DNA from: Catonia carolina
Taxonomy: Eukaryota > Arthropoda > Insecta > Hemiptera > Achilidae
Direction of reading: 5' to 3'
Assembly: GCA_035578175.1 (NCBI GenBank)
Contig: JAQMRL010000003.1
Location: 90,560,469 to 90,624,468, forward strand
DNA length: 64,000 nucleotides
Below are positions 36,365 to 48,869 of this stretch, piece by piece. Made by a program: the position numbers and the translations under genes. The notes beneath the pieces were generated by a model. It was not told the DNA's origin, made no database searches, and was given only the letters and a program-made list of their open reading frames with translations. Positions within the stretch are counted from its first letter, which is position 1. Each line of letters begins with the position of its first letter.

Positions 36365-37255
36365 TATATATTGTAAGATTTATAACTCAATTTATTTTGT
36401 ATAAAACGATAGATCAACAAACAATTTCGACATTTTTGTTTTAAAATCTAAAATTAAAAATACTATTAAAAGTTTTTATATTTGGTTATGGAAACTAATA
36501 ATAAATTTTGTGGTGTATCAGTAGAATCTAATTTCACGCAATTTAAATTGGTCAGAATTGGAAATAAATAAATTTAACCACAATATTGGTTTATCCACCC
36601 CTACACGAAAACAAATAAAACAAATGTGACGTTCAAATAGAGCCAATTTATGAAAATTGACTGATGATTGTCATTATTGTGTGTATTGTTTTGCCATTTC
36701 CATAATATTTAAATAATAAAATTATGAAATATTTGTGCCTTAATCAGTATAGGGACGTGATATATTTACTAATATTCCTCTTCACATTATACATATCGCA
36801 CTTCCACTGCAATACTGTATTTACTCAAAAATCAAGTTTTGAGAAAAACAAAGAAGTTTCTATGAGTAAAAATATCAGGAGCTTTTAAAAGCCATTCAAT
36901 ATATTAGATTTTTATATTTTTACAATATTGTTAACTAATACATTATTGAATGTTTACTAGAAACTAATGGTAGCAATTTAGGAAATAAAAAAAAAGTTAA
37001 TTTAATACACCACTGCTCTGACAGTGCGATATGTACTTTATTTATTTATTTATTTATATTCGTTTTTATTATTTAAATTTTTTTTATAAATTTATGATAG
37101 TTATAGGTTTCTCATTCATAATCAATTTTAACAATTTATTTTATAAATTTTCGAACTTATTTAAAATAGTTCAGTTACAAGCTTTGAAATTTTTTCTTAA
37201 AATTAATTTTTAAATCCAATTGTATTGTAGAAATTAGCATTATTTAACGGAAATA
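36365..37255. other. AT-rich spacer
   Basis: No coding or repeat signal recognised. Confidence 0.4.
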
Positions 37256-37920
37256 CAATCGAACTACGATATAATGAAATCGAGAATCCTGGGAAAAAAT
37301 TCGTGAAATCGAAGTATTCGTTATATCGAAGTAACAAGAATTACCAAGGTAATTTTTATTAACGAATTTTTTTCACGTTGTATAATGAATTATATACAGT
37401 TAATTTTCTTAATAAGACACGACTTAACTAGTAAATTAATTTTTTTATAGATCATGTTTTACGTAATTACGGTTAATAATAAGAGTACAAAAAAGTATTA
37501 TTTATTTCAAGTAGGAAATTACCTCGTACATAGATCTTGGCTACAATTAAAAGCATCTGAAACTCATTTGTAGCTTAATACTGTATTCTGAATACTGTAT
37601 TTATATAAGCAAGAAATTTGAGTTACCCCATTAAGGAATTAAATATAAATAACCTTCATTCTTGCATGTAATTAAGAATGCGTTGTGCTTGTAAACAGGT
37701 ACGGAAATCAAAAGAATCTACCTTAAAATTCACAGAGAAACCATAATACAGCGTGACACTTTGTACTTATTGCATAACACTATTTCGTTATATGAAGGTA
37801 CTTATTCGTTAAATCGAGGTAAATTTACATATAGTTTAATTATAACGCCACGGTGCAGTAAAAAATTCGTATAATCAAGGTTTTCGTAATATCGAAGTTC
37901 GCTATATCAATGTTCGACTG
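37256..37920. mobile_element. Pogo/Tigger-like MITE
   Basis: Left end CAATCGAACTACGATATAA, inverted right end CAGTCGAACATTGATATAG, with TA on both sides (37254-37255 and 37921-37922). Inverted motifs such as CGTTATATCGAAG (left) and CGTAATATCGAAG (right) occur near both ends. About 665 bp, no transposase. These ends are typical of pogo-type elements. Confidence 0.7.
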
Positions 37921-37922
37921 TA

Positions 37923-39464
37923 TAAATACCATTGAATTTTTAAAGTTTACCGTATCTATGTGAATTTTATACGTTTTATTACATCAATAAAAATAAAAAA
38001 ACACCACAATTTTACCTTGTACAACTTGTGGTTTAAACTTTTAATGCTTTTTCACTGGTTGTGTATATTTATTAGAAATTCAAGTAATTAATTGAAAAAA
38101 AGCTATATTAAAATTAGGTCGCTCATTGTAAAGCAACGTTCATTTTCGTATTAACTTTAGAAATAAACTAAAGAAGTTGATGTTGAAAGTTAATATTTCT
38201 TGTTCATACTTGCAAATAATAATAATAAATTTAATAATATTAATAATTAAAATGAATTAATTAAAATTAATAAAAATTAATATTAGGCCTAATATTAATA
38301 ATTAAAATTAATATTAAAATGAATTAATTAAAATTAATGAAAATTAATATTAATAATATTAATAATTAATTGTAATAAATTACTTTTTTTTAAAGTGATT
38401 TTGTTTGGTTTAACGTATGATTTTGCAGCGGGTATAGTACTAGAATTCACTGATTTTAAAAAGTATCATCTGGAAGTATAATTTATATACTTGTCTCAAT
38501 TTTTCCTAACCAGATAAAGAAAGTGATTTTAGAATAATAGACAACGATGTTACCTTAGAACCAAGCTTTTTACCCAGGGGTAAAAAACTGTGTGTTAGAT
38601 TTTCCAGCCTTTAGGTTAGCCCAGTCGGCTAGTAGAACATAGTTTTGTGTTATTAAGTGTAAACTAGGCAAACGAATTAGTGACATGGCCAGCAAACATG
38701 AATAAAATACTGTACCTTAGTTGACCCAGCTCAAATTCAAACTGAAAGGGAAAATTTAAAATAAAAATACAAAATGGATAGTTATTAAAAAGAAATTTGT
38801 GGTAATTTCGTTAAAATATTTTTCCATAATTAACAGTAACCTTTAGTATTATAGTTTGAATTGTCTTTGCCAAAACGCATTCAAGGTGGTCAAAAAAATT
38901 CTCCAAAATAAAAACTATCATTAAAAAATATACGATTTATTAATAATTGAAATCTTTCTTTTTTGAAAGTGAACAACTTAAGATGTAAAGTTCCAAATCT
39001 ATTTATTAGACCTAATCAATCAAAACTGTTTTAACACGAATGCAATTTTATTGTTTGATGGACCCTGAACAACAAAATTATGTATTATTATGATATATTA
39101 TTATATAACAAGTCACTTTGTAATATCTGAGAATGTTCTTATAATAAATTCTTAGTAAAGATTACATTTTATTGTTCTTTGAATTTATTGGAATCATACA
39201 TGTATTATTTTATTCCGTAAGGAATTGAGTGAAGCAGTAAAAATCCCTTGAGAAACAAAAAATGTTTAATCTGATTCACTGCAACTATCTTGCCAGACAA
39301 CTCAAAAACAAAAAGACGATTGAAGTACAAACATCCACACGACATGTTTAAACAAACACTAATCGCATTACACTTACAAGTAACATAAAATTTCGCATTA
39401 GATCATTACGTTGATGTAACCTGCCGTAATTATTTTCTTTGTAGAAACATTGTATTAGTTGTGG
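37923..39464. other. AT-rich stretch with a simple TTAATA patch
   Basis: 38210-38390 is built from TTAATA-like repeats and contains a perfect 24-bp palindrome. No genes. Confidence 0.45.
38276..38299. repeat. 24-bp perfect palindrome
   Basis: Arms ATTAATATTAGG and CCTAATATTAAT meet at an AGGCCT centre. It lies within simple AT-rich repeats, so it may be chance. Confidence 0.7.
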
Positions 39465-39472
39465 GAGATAGG

Positions 39473-40234
39473 GGACCTATTCCGTTATTTCACATCACAT
39501 TATCTGTAACCTTAAAGTCGTCTAGTGTAAACGCATCTTTACTATTATTACTGATGACTCCCACTCACTATAATTAATTGTAGATATTTTTTGCATGTTT
39601 AATAATACAGATTAGTTGCTGTTTGCTTCGCACGTGTCCTGTTAAAATACATAATGAATCTTTTGGAATTGGCTCCTATTATTTCTAATAAGGAAAGAGC
39701 TATACGTTTCCTTCATGAGAAAGGAATACTGCATAATCCGAGCATTTGTTTAAATGGACACGATATAATACTGAATACCACTGACCAAGATCGTTGGGTT
39801 TGTAATAAAGCAATCTGCAGAATTAGTAAACCTCTAAGAAGCGACACATTTTTTGCTGATACGAAGTTAGATTATCGAACAACTATTCTATTCATTTACA
39901 GTTGGTGCAAAGACTACCCATCAATTAAATGGTGCGAAGATGTAATTTTTAATAAAATTGTGTTATTTTCTGTATTTTTAAATTTCAATATTTTATAATT
40001 TGTTTGATCTTAATTGTTTGGAAATTTGTAAAATAAAGCTTGCAAATAATTTGTGAAACTTGTAAAAGAATAAAGGAAAAACAACCAAAACTAAAATATA
40101 AATGAAAACAAACAAAACTAAAAGAAACAGGCGATTGCTGATCGAACGGTACTGAGCACGGCTGGCGATTGCTGGATGAAACAATAAAGGTGTCTTCAAC
40201 GATCTTTTGATAATGTGAATAACGGAATAGGTCC
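39473..40234 (+). mobile_element. Merlin DNA transposon, internally deleted
   Basis: Left end GGACCTATTCCGTTATTTCA, inverted right end GGACCTATTCCGTTATTCAC, so a ~17-bp identical end with one indel after it. Flanks GAGATAGG (39465-39472) and GAGATGGG (40235-40242) agree at 7 of 8 bases. Merlin elements make 8-9-bp duplications, and the encoded protein matches Merlin/ISXO2-like transposases. 762 bp, so much of the transposase gene is missing. Confidence 0.75.
39654..39998 (+). pseudogene. Merlin-type transposase, N-terminal part
   Basis: The frame begins MNLLELAPIISNKERAIRF and continues with a DRWVCNKAIC motif (Cys50, Cys55) and a TFF, then YRTTILFIYSWCKDYPSIKW region, the N-terminal zinc-ribbon and leading part of Merlin/ISXO2-like DDE transposases. 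The usual first CPxC pair is only partly kept (Cys32 with a histidine nearby). After about codon 100 the similarity stops and a short AT-rich tail leads to a stop. The catalytic DDE residues are absent, so it is inactive. Confidence 0.7.
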
Positions 40235-40242
40235 GAGATGGG

Positions 40243-40814
40243 TACAAATATATGTTATCATTTTCATGTTTAACGTAACAACAAAAATCAGATAAGCAAT
40301 TTGAATATATGTTATAAGAAGTTAAGCAGCATTAAAAAGATATTTTCCAAAACTATTAGGAATTTTGATTTCGAAGTTAAATACCTACCTAAATATTATA
40401 AGCATTAAAAGTATATTATGTGAGATATGTCTGAAACAGCAGCTAATGATATATCCGAAGGGACCGAATCAACGAAAACTTACCTGTTATTCAAGTATCT
40501 GGTGTGGAATGATCACAATTTTGAAAACGAATTTACTCGGTAGTTAGATTTTTGGTTGTTACTGCCAAAATGATTTTTCCATACATAGGTTTACCCTTCA
40601 TTTCAGTATTCATTTACTTGGAATAATCGCAAAATTATCACGGTCTCTTATTCGAAATATACATGCCGGTAATTGTGTAATCGGTAGCAGTTATAACGAA
40701 CAAACAATATGACAATTTAAGTATAAATAGTATACCTAAAACTATTAATTAAATAGTATTGTATAGGAGCTAACTGCGTCCTCGTATAGTACATTTCATG
40801 TAAGACTAGATGGC
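40243..40814. other. AT-rich spacer
   Basis: A 60-codon frame at 40365-40547 without a domain. Nothing else. Confidence 0.4.
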
Positions 40815-40907
40815 CATCCAAACCAACTAGCCCGTGATCTAGCTACAAGAAACTTCCCAACTGTGCGACGTTTAAAGCAAAAATGGAGTAGAGACCTCTT
40901 AGTTTAG
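40815..40907 (+). pseudogene. Jockey-type LINE, last 30 codons
   Basis: The + strand reads HPNQLARDLATRNFPTVRRL then KQKWSRDLLV and stop, matching the RRLKxxWSRDLL end of the jockey fragment at 63350-63873. The nearby GTTATTCAAATAACGGAC resembles the 3' UTR after the fragment at 8095. Confidence 0.65.
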
Positions 40908-41041
40908 ACCAGGTATAACAGTATAACAGGTAAAGACAGTAATAACGTATGTCTGTTATTCAAATAACGGACAATACCCGACGTTTTAAATGGAGAATGT
41001 ACCGCTGGGTACCTCTTCTTTTGTGAAATTCCCCACCGCTA

Positions 41042-41334
41042 TTTAAAGCCTTAGTATGCATTTTACGACAAAAGTGTGGCATCTTCAACTTTTACTTTAA
41101 ACATTTTCTTCTACAAAGCCTACTTTAGTGTAAATGAGTGATTTAACCTGTTATTAAGCCAATTTAAGGTTAATTTTCAATTTGCGTCTTTCACTCATGA
41201 TTAAAATTAGGGTAAGTTTTTTGAGGTTAGTCTTCTTGGTTATTTCTAATGTTTCTTTGCTAATGTTAGGTTATCTTGTTCATTATTTGCATTGGCAAGA
41301 GAAGTCGTGTGAGTGTTTCACACCAGATTTTTGA
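41042..41334 (+). repeat. Family D, 3' fragment
   Basis: Matches the last ~300 bases of 24902-25825: GCATTTTACGACAAAAGTGT, a CAACTTTTACTTTAAAC part, CATTATTTGCATTGGCAAG and the GTGTGAGTGTTTCACACCAG end. Confidence 0.7.
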
Positions 41335-42204
41335 CAATGTGACCGAGAATGGGTCAAATGTGGTAGGGTCTTGTGAAAAGGGTTGGATAGGTAACTGAAC
41401 AAAGCTGAAATGATATGGATATGGACATGGATATATCTGAATAGATATGGGTTTTCGGCGCGTAGGCCTATGTTTATTGTTCTGTTCTTTTGGTATGTTA
41501 ATATTCTAAAATATTGATATATTAAATTTTATAAAATTGATGATATCTCCGTTATTATGCATGAAAATGAAAAACTTAACGTAATTTAACTTATTTGTCT
41601 TTTAACCTTTCGTAATGTTGATTATATTACATTTTTTAATACATTGACTTTTAACACAGATATTCGTTGTTTTTTGTTTACCCTTCCCTCTGAACTCCCC
41701 CATCCATTTGTGATATTAAAAAAAATTATAGCCTATTTTCATTTCGACTATTTCCAGATCCTAAATACCGAAATTCATTGAATTTGGTTCAGCGGTTCTT
41801 GCGTGATGCCGTAACATACCAACATACAAAGAGATAAACAAACAGACAAAAATTCAGCTGAACTTATTTTCAGTGTTTACTTGGTAGATCTGGCATGAAA
41901 ACAAAATTTGGGGCATTTTAAAAAACTGTACAGACAAAATCAAAACTTCATACAGATAAAGTTTGAAATATGAGACGTTTATTAAACCTACTAAAACCTA
42001 TCTCAAGTATTTATTATTTGCTGTGTATGAAAATGAAAAGTACAACTTAATATTAACGCGAGTGCCTTAGATTGTCCTGGAAGGTTTACCTAAGAGATGC
42101 AACGAAACTTGAGAGAAAAATCCTCTGCATTTTAATGGGTTCTAAGATAGTGAGTGGACAGTTCAGGTTAGGACGCAGAGAACTGTAAAAATATGAATAT
42201 TTAA
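41335..42204. other. Unassigned; a familiar-looking repeat near 41760-41880
   Basis: GGTTCAGCGGTTCTTGCGTG at about 41791 resembles dispersed insect repeats that I have seen, but no second copy is in this window. A TATGGA-rich patch lies at about 41410-41440. Confidence 0.3.
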
Positions 42205-42735
42205 CCTTTTGGGACCCGAGGTATTTTTTTTGGGTTGCATATACTGAGGCACAAAGCTACAGAATACTATACTTAGAGGGTGTTTTAGTTGAGTCCTGAC
42301 ATATCAGTAGTGATGAACATTGGTAAAGACCCGTAGTTATAGTATACTATATACCTATATGGGGCAAGGGTTTAGTCCTGATAAATTTCTTCCACTTATA
42401 TATGGAGTTGAAGCAGTCCGCCATTTTGATAGGGATAAACAGAATAGAAGGAAAACATCATTTGTAGTACAACAAAGATCCGAAAGATGCTATGCACTGG
42501 TAAAAAATCAAATGTATTAGGTAATACGTATGTAAAATCCCAGTGAAATCAAGGTGTATTATCTATACCATTGGTCTAAACCAAAGCACCGTAATTTTTC
42601 TGATCAGGACTCAAACAGTACAATATATCTGGTATAGTACACTATACTATAGGTACCAAGCACCAAGTAAAAGCTTGCTGGATCTCAATCAAAACAAAGA
42701 CTTGGTATAATACTATACCGTCAGGTCTCAGGAGG
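42205..42735. mobile_element. Possible piggyBac-like MITE
   Basis: Left CCTTTTGGGACCCGAGGTAT preceded by TTAA (42201-42204); inverted right CCTCCTGAGACCTGACGGTAT. The right flank is TAAC rather than TTAA. An internal TATAGTATACTATA palindrome recurs in both halves. The 66-codon frame inside has no domain. Tentative. Confidence 0.35.
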
Positions 42736-42739
42736 TAAC

Positions 42740-44822
42740 GATCAGAATTTCTTTATTGGAAACCATCCGAAAACAGAAATAAAACTTTATACCGGCACTT
42801 GTATAAAACGGATGGCAAGCGGTTGAATATATATATTTTTAAACACTATTGAGAAAACTTAAATAAACCGGGAAAACATAAAATAAATTGAATTGAACCA
42901 ATTCAGAAAACTGACTAATGAATTTAAGAGTTTCCATGAAGAGTAAAAGCAGAACACCATTGATTGGAAGAAAGGGAAATCCTACAGTGAAAAAATGCTC
43001 AAAGTATAGGCTGACAAAAAGCTTTAAGATACGTCTTAAATTACTTTACATAGTCTAAAATTAGATTTATTTAGGTAAACAAATTTTGAAATAATTTCTT
43101 TCTTAAAATAATTTTCTGATTGTTCTTATTTATTGGCTAATTATTTATCGGGTACTTCTTGTGTTATTTATCTCTCTCTGATCGCCAAGAAATCTTTTTG
43201 AATATTACGTATCAACTTCAGCCATGAAAAGCGCAGTTTTTAAGAGTAATTTATACATTGCCTGAGTAAATAAAAAATCCATCAGCCAGGACACGAATAA
43301 CTAAGTTATGATTTATGAAAGCCTTAAAAAGCGCAAAATTTGGTTATTTCACTCTTATATGAATTGGGAGTTGAGAAATCAGAGAAATAGTACCATCGTT
43401 AGATCTTACTTTCAAAAAAGTGTCACCCTATGAAATTAATTATTGAATCCATTAGCTACAGTGAAGAAACTGTTTTACAAAGAGAATATCGATTACAGCG
43501 TTCATTTATCAGAAGGAGAGGGAAAATGAAAGAATGAGTAAGCTCTAGAGAGAAAGAAGGTAAAAGACGTGGTGGAAGAAAAGGAAAAAGGTAAAAAAAC
43601 TTACAAGGCAAGGTTCTGATTTATTTCGCCACTTTGTTCGGTCGGTCTCACTGTTCGGAATAAAAATCAAACTTCTCAACCGTTTCTTGAAACTGAAGTA
43701 TAGTACTTCAAGACTTCAAGACTTCAATCTGTATCGCCAACGAACACAGTAGAACACATATAAACTATACGACAACAAAAACGAAAAGTCTAATAAATAT
43801 TTGAACAAAATCGATACACTTGATTTCCGCTTCTATTACTGTGTTATTATTACTCCTACTATTCTAATCTAATACTATTTGTCTTTCGTTTACAATTGAC
43901 TTTCTATTCTTTCAAATTCTGTTTTATTTACGCCCTACTTCCAGTATCAATTTACAAAGTACATTAGTAATGACATTGTAATTGATATTTCGGATACGAA
44001 AACAACGAGTTATTTTTTTGTTTTCTTAACGATTTGTTTTTTATTTACTTATAAAAAAATTATTTTCAGTCATATATCTAGCAACATTCATTAGTGATTG
44101 CCTTAGGTTTGTCTAGAACGTTTTAATGGCGTAATAAAATAACTTTATTTTACATCGTGACCCCAATTAGGATTTCTGGTTTTCGCTAACAAGTAAAATG
44201 TTCAAGAAGTAAAAATTCGTTTTAAAATGTAGTAAAGTACATTAAAACTTGATTCATATGTTGTCCGAGGGATCGTCTTTTCAACTGGCCTGTCAAAAAC
44301 CAAATAATGATATTTGAAAATCATTGTTATATCATCCAAAATTATAGCCAAGGAAACGGATCTGACAGAAATTAAATTTTCATTTATTATTCCATCGATG
44401 GTACAGTTAAATAGTTTATACATTTAGTATTTTTCAACGAAAATTGAGACAATATGAAAAATAGGTGCATTGGATTGCTGGAAAGATTGTAAATATATAA
44501 ATAACTAGTTAATAAACAAAACTCGTATTGCAAAATGGAAAGAAAGAAATACTGTTCAAATGAGTTTTCTTATTGCTGAAAATGTATTTAGGCGTAGATA
44601 AAAATAAATTTAACTTCAAAACTGTACAAATACAAAAAACGTTATTAAAGTTAACTTGTTAATAATAAAAATAAAATTTTAGACGTTGATATTGAAATTT
44701 ACATTATAGCCTACATATAGTTGTATCAATCCGAAAGAGTTATTTATTTTAATAATGTGGGATATTTGATGAAATAAGTAAACTTATATCACTGCGTTTC
44801 ATTTTAATTTTAAAATAACGTT
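42740..44822. other. AT-rich stretch, nothing recognised
   Basis: A tandem ACTTCAAG repeat (three units) near 43706-43730. No genes. Confidence 0.4.
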
Positions 44823-45000
44823 GGTTACCTCCGTAGCGTAGTAGTAACGCGCTAGCCTACCACGTAGAGTTCCCGGATTCGATTTCCAGCAAGGTCTGTA
44901 AATTTCAACAATTTAAAACTCACCGTTAAATATCCATTATATCCCACTGTAGTCGATAATAACCGAGCTGTTGATGCAACTTTAAATAAACTAAAACACA
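44823..45000 (+). repeat. SINE family A copy
   Basis: Head with CTCCGTAGCGTAGTAGTAAC (A box), GCGCTAGCCTACC, a B-box GGATTCGATTTCC, and the tail ending GTTGATGCAACTTTAAATAA. Flanking duplication not seen. Confidence 0.75.
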
Positions 45001-45675
45001 AAAAAAACAGATCTATTCACATCGGAGTTCTGTCACTGGACTGAGTCTCCACTCACGTTTATTTATCATGTTAATTTTTCCATATTTTGTGTTATCACAT
45101 TCACTGATTGTTTCTAAAAGATTGTGAATTTTCCTAAATAAGAAAAAAGGAAAAAATCATTCTCAATAAAGATATTAATACATATGCTGGACGGTTGAAT
45201 CTCTATTACGAAACGGTATTGTCGTGTGGGGCGAGGGAACAATATTGATTTACATAATGATCTGTTTATTTGTAATAAAGAAATCAAGTATTAAAACTAT
45301 ACGTAATAATATTTTCTATTAATAATATATAATAGCATCAGACTCTTTAAAGATTCCGAAGTCCTATCAATCAGACAGTATCTTAAGCCCCGTTATTACT
45401 ATACCGAAAAACATAGGAATTATTTTCAATAAACTGGCATACTCTCTTACAATTCTGGGCCCAATACAAATTATAAGTAGTTAAATTACTTTACTAATTT
45501 AACAGTTATTAGAAAGCAACTCATTTACATAGTTAACAAGTTCATTATTATGAGCCCGGCTGACCTTTTAGACGATAGTCTAGTTTGTGAAAGTTCGACC
45601 GAGAAAAATATAAATTGTTTGGTAAGAAATTTATATTTTTCCATGCTAAATTTTTTAATTGAACGCTTCTACTAA
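45001..45675. other. AT-rich spacer
   Basis: No coding or repeat signal. Short minus-strand frames run into the SINE at 45705. Confidence 0.4.
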
Positions 45676-45704
45676 GTGTTATCATTATTACTTTTGGCCT
45701 ATTG

Positions 45705-45877
45705 GCATTGGCGAAGTTGGTAACGTGCTCGCCTCTCATCATGCGGTCTTGGGTTCGAATCCCATTCAGGCTCAGCATTTTTTCATACGTAACAAAAAAT
45801 CATTTCATCATTCACCGTCTGCATTAGCAGTAATTGCAGAACAGTCAGACGTTAAACAAAAAAAAAAAAAAAAAAAA
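45705..45877 (+). repeat. SINE family B, tail type 1, with target duplication
   Basis: Flanked by TGGCCTATTG at 45695-45704 and 45878-45887. Head GGCGAAGTTGGTAACGTGC and a B box GGGTTCGAATCCC, the TTCATACGTAAC body, the type 1 tail CATTAGCAGTAATTGCAGAA and CAGACGTTAAAC, and a poly-A of ~19. The copy 2 site (46725-46734, TGGCTTCCTG) is empty. Confidence 0.85.
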
Positions 45878-45910
45878 TGGCCTATTGTAACATTTATTTA
45901 TTTTCAAAAT

Positions 45911-46569
45911 CATCATCATCATCACCCAAACACGGATAGGCCTAAAGCCTGTTCCGGCACCCATCTTCGTAGCGGTCTTCCTCTATCACGTCTACCCCGT
46001 GGGACATAACTTAATATTTGGACTGGTAGTCTTTCCTCTCGCATTCTATTCACATGTTCACACCACCTGGAATTGTTGCGCGCAATGCCGTCTAATAGTG
46101 GTTGGACCTGTAATTCTGCTCTAATACTTTCATTACGTTTCATGTCCAGTCTGTTATAGCCTGCCGTCGCCCTTAAAAACTTCATTTCTGCACTTTGTAT
46201 TAGAGTTCTCTCTCGTTGCGTCATGGTCCAACTTTCACTGCCATACAGCAAAACCGGGACTGCCATAGTTTTGTACAGTTTAATTCTTGTATCCTTTCTT
46301 GTCTTATTTTTCAAAGTTCGATGTATTGTCCCGCAAATTGTTCTAAACTTATTCAGTTTATTCATAACATCGTCATCTTTTAAAAAGCTTACGTCACATC
46401 CTAAATATTTAAAATGCGAGACTTGTTCTAAAACTTTATCATTTATAACGATTTTCGTTCTGACTGGATACTTGCCCTTAAAGGCCATAGTCTTTGACTT
46501 AGCGGCAGATAGCTTCACTCCATAACCCTCACAGATCTTTTGTAGTTCAAACACAGCTTTCTGCAAATC
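45911..46569 (-). pseudogene. RTE-type LINE, 5'-truncated insertion with target duplication
   Basis: Flanked by ATTTTCAAAAT at 45900-45910 and 46570-46580. A 214-codon minus frame (45922-46566) gives the second half of an RTE-like reverse transcriptase: ELQKICEGYGVKLSAAKSKT, a YLGCDVSFLKDDD motif, KLYKTMAVPVLLYGSESW, then ELQVQPLLD, NNSRWCEHVNRM and an RGRRDRGRPLRRW ending. The 3' end has a short GATGATGATGAT tail, as RTE elements often do. It has no endonuclease and no YxDD core, so it was inserted as a 5'-truncated copy. The frame is still almost intact, which suggests a fairly recent insertion. Confidence 0.85.
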
Positions 46570-46707
46570 ATTTTCAAAATAATGGGGGTAAAAAATATAC
46601 GTATATGAGATATTTTTAGTTTAAATTTTATTATTGTATGATGTCTTGATTTTCATTAATTTTGATAAAACTGTTTGTATAATTTAAATGAATAAATAAA
46701 ACAAAAT

Positions 46708-46885
46708 AGTATCATTATTATTTTTGGCTTCCTGTAACATATTTTATTTATTTTTAAAATGATGGGGGGTTATATTATACGCATATGAGATATTGTTTAG
46801 TTTAAATATTATTATTGTATGATGTCTTGATTTTCATTGATTTGATGGATTTGTTTGTACAATTTGAATTATAACCATGCATTTT
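46708..46885. repeat. Tandem duplication, copy 2 (empty sites)
   Basis: AGTATCATTATTATTTTTGG, then a CTGTAACAT segment, ATTTTTAAAAT, GATGGGG, and GATGTCTTGATTTTCATT follow the same order as copy 1 without either insertion. Confidence 0.65.
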
Positions 46886-48869
46886 AATCTATAAATATAT
46901 CGTATATCATATTATAATAGGCCTACTGTTTATTATCCAAGTTAGGTTCCAGATAATATAAACATAATAAATAATTTAATACAATCTGTTTTGTAGCATG
47001 ACATTGACCTATATTTGGATTATTGGTCACGGTCGCACAGATCAGTTTAACCACTACATTTTTAATAACAAGTAAAACTATTATCAAGATATACTTGGTA
47101 TATATTTATAATGTTTCTTTTAATAATATGAATAAATTTTGTAAATTAATAATACTGGCATAATCTAAATTATATTCTATGTTTAATTATTCATACCAGT
47201 TAATCATCGATATTGATAAAATTTATATGATTATATTTAAACAACAGCGAGATTCAAATCAAGATTTGCGTGAGTCAAAAGTGTAACTAAATTGTGTATT
47301 GTTAAAATAATTAAAGAATCAAAAAACGGAGATGAACAATTAAATAAGTGATGTGAATGATTATAATAAAATAAATAACGTCGTTTAAAACAATAATTTG
47401 AATTTTTACGAACAATAAAAAATTATTAATCAAATTTTAAAATCTAAAGTGATGAAAGTAAGATCCGGCCAAAGCGTCGGTGCGGGACGAGACGATCGAT
47501 GAGATGACCACACTGTAACGAGCTCCGATTAAAAATTAAAAATATCAAGTAAAATTTCAAAGAAGACTAACATATTATATTCAAATGAATAGAGTAACAA
47601 GTAAGAAATCATAATTATTATTCATTTAACACGAACTTTCAAAATTTATTTAAAGAAGTCAATGTAAAATTTCAAGAATTCAAATACTATTAGGACGCCA
47701 TATTCATAAACTCAACAATACAATTATTTCAGCAAACTTCGTAAATTAAACAACCGGTATGATCGATAAACAATATTCATAAATCATCTATAAAATTTTA
47801 ATAATTAATCAATAAAAGACCAGTATTCAATTTAATTAAAATTTAAAGATCTATTTGTAATTTTTGTTTAGGTTAAGATTTTCATTGTTGCAGTAAAATA
47901 AAATTTTTATACTCAAATAATAATAAATTAAAATCCCTGAGATATTATATTAAATAAAATAGTAGAGTCAATTTATTGTTAAATTCAATATTCATAGAAT
48001 CATTTATCAAGTAAAAATTAAAAGCATTTAAAACTAAAATATATTTGTGTTAATTTATTTCTAACCTAATTTATCGTAGCTGTAGTGAACGCTACAGTTT
48101 ATTGGCCCACATCACAAATAATAATATAATTTTATACTAAATTTGATATAATGGAATTTTATATCATATAAAAGAATATACCATAAAAGAATTTTATTCT
48201 TTTATAACAGAATGATGACCAAGCACAAAATTATAATAAATTAATAAATAATACGTGCTCTTTTTTATCCTTAAAATAACTTTAAAATTATTTTTCGTGG
48301 TCATGAAATCTACTTTAAAAGCTAGTACAAAATTTATTTACGATCTTTTTTTACATTTTCGTGTTTTATAAAACACATGACTGTGCATTTTTAGCATGGC
48401 TATTGTAAAATTGGCTATTTCTCGTTCGGAAAGACATGTCGAACATTCAAGATTTTTTGCAAAGAAAACCCCTTAAAATTTAAGTTATAACGTAAAATTT
48501 TCATTGAAGGTCATTTATTTATTATGAAATATGATCCATATTACTGGTTAATGTTGAAAAAATTAAAACAAAATATAAATATAGTTAGGTATTGTTTTAA
48601 AGTGTGGCACAGTTGCCTAAGGATGTGCCCTTGAGGTGATGCAAAGAGCTAAAAATAATAATAGCAAATTTATTACAAGAATTAGCTGGGGTGAAAGTTA
48701 TGTGACAATGTATTTTGTGAAGACTCGCTCGCTTTTCTGAAGGCGCTAAAGTTTTTTTATTAGTTCAGCTGGCAGCGCCATTTGAGTTATTTTTCTTTGT
48801 ATTGATTATTATCAAAATTGTTATTAAATAGTTATTAGTTTGTTTAACTGTATTTAATCTGTATATATA
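46886..48869. other. AT-rich stretch with two G+C-richer patches
   Basis: 47450-47520 is GC-richer and unrecognised. 48075-48110 has a short hairpin (CTGTAG..CTACAG) followed by TTGGCCCACATC, which loosely resembles an LTR end plus a primer-binding site. No frames. Confidence 0.3.

Larger units (their letters stand above)
45676..46707. repeat. Tandem duplication, copy 1 (carries two insertions)
   Basis: The unit begins AGTGTTATCATTATTACTTT and ends near 46707. Without the SINE (45705-45877) and the RTE fragment (45911-46569) and one copy of each target duplication, it aligns with 46708-46885. Confidence 0.65.

Noticed and set aside
45659..46009. 116-codon + strand frame with a His/Lys-rich part
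   Set aside because: It runs across the SINE, its poly-A and the LINE tail, so it is an artefact of repeats.
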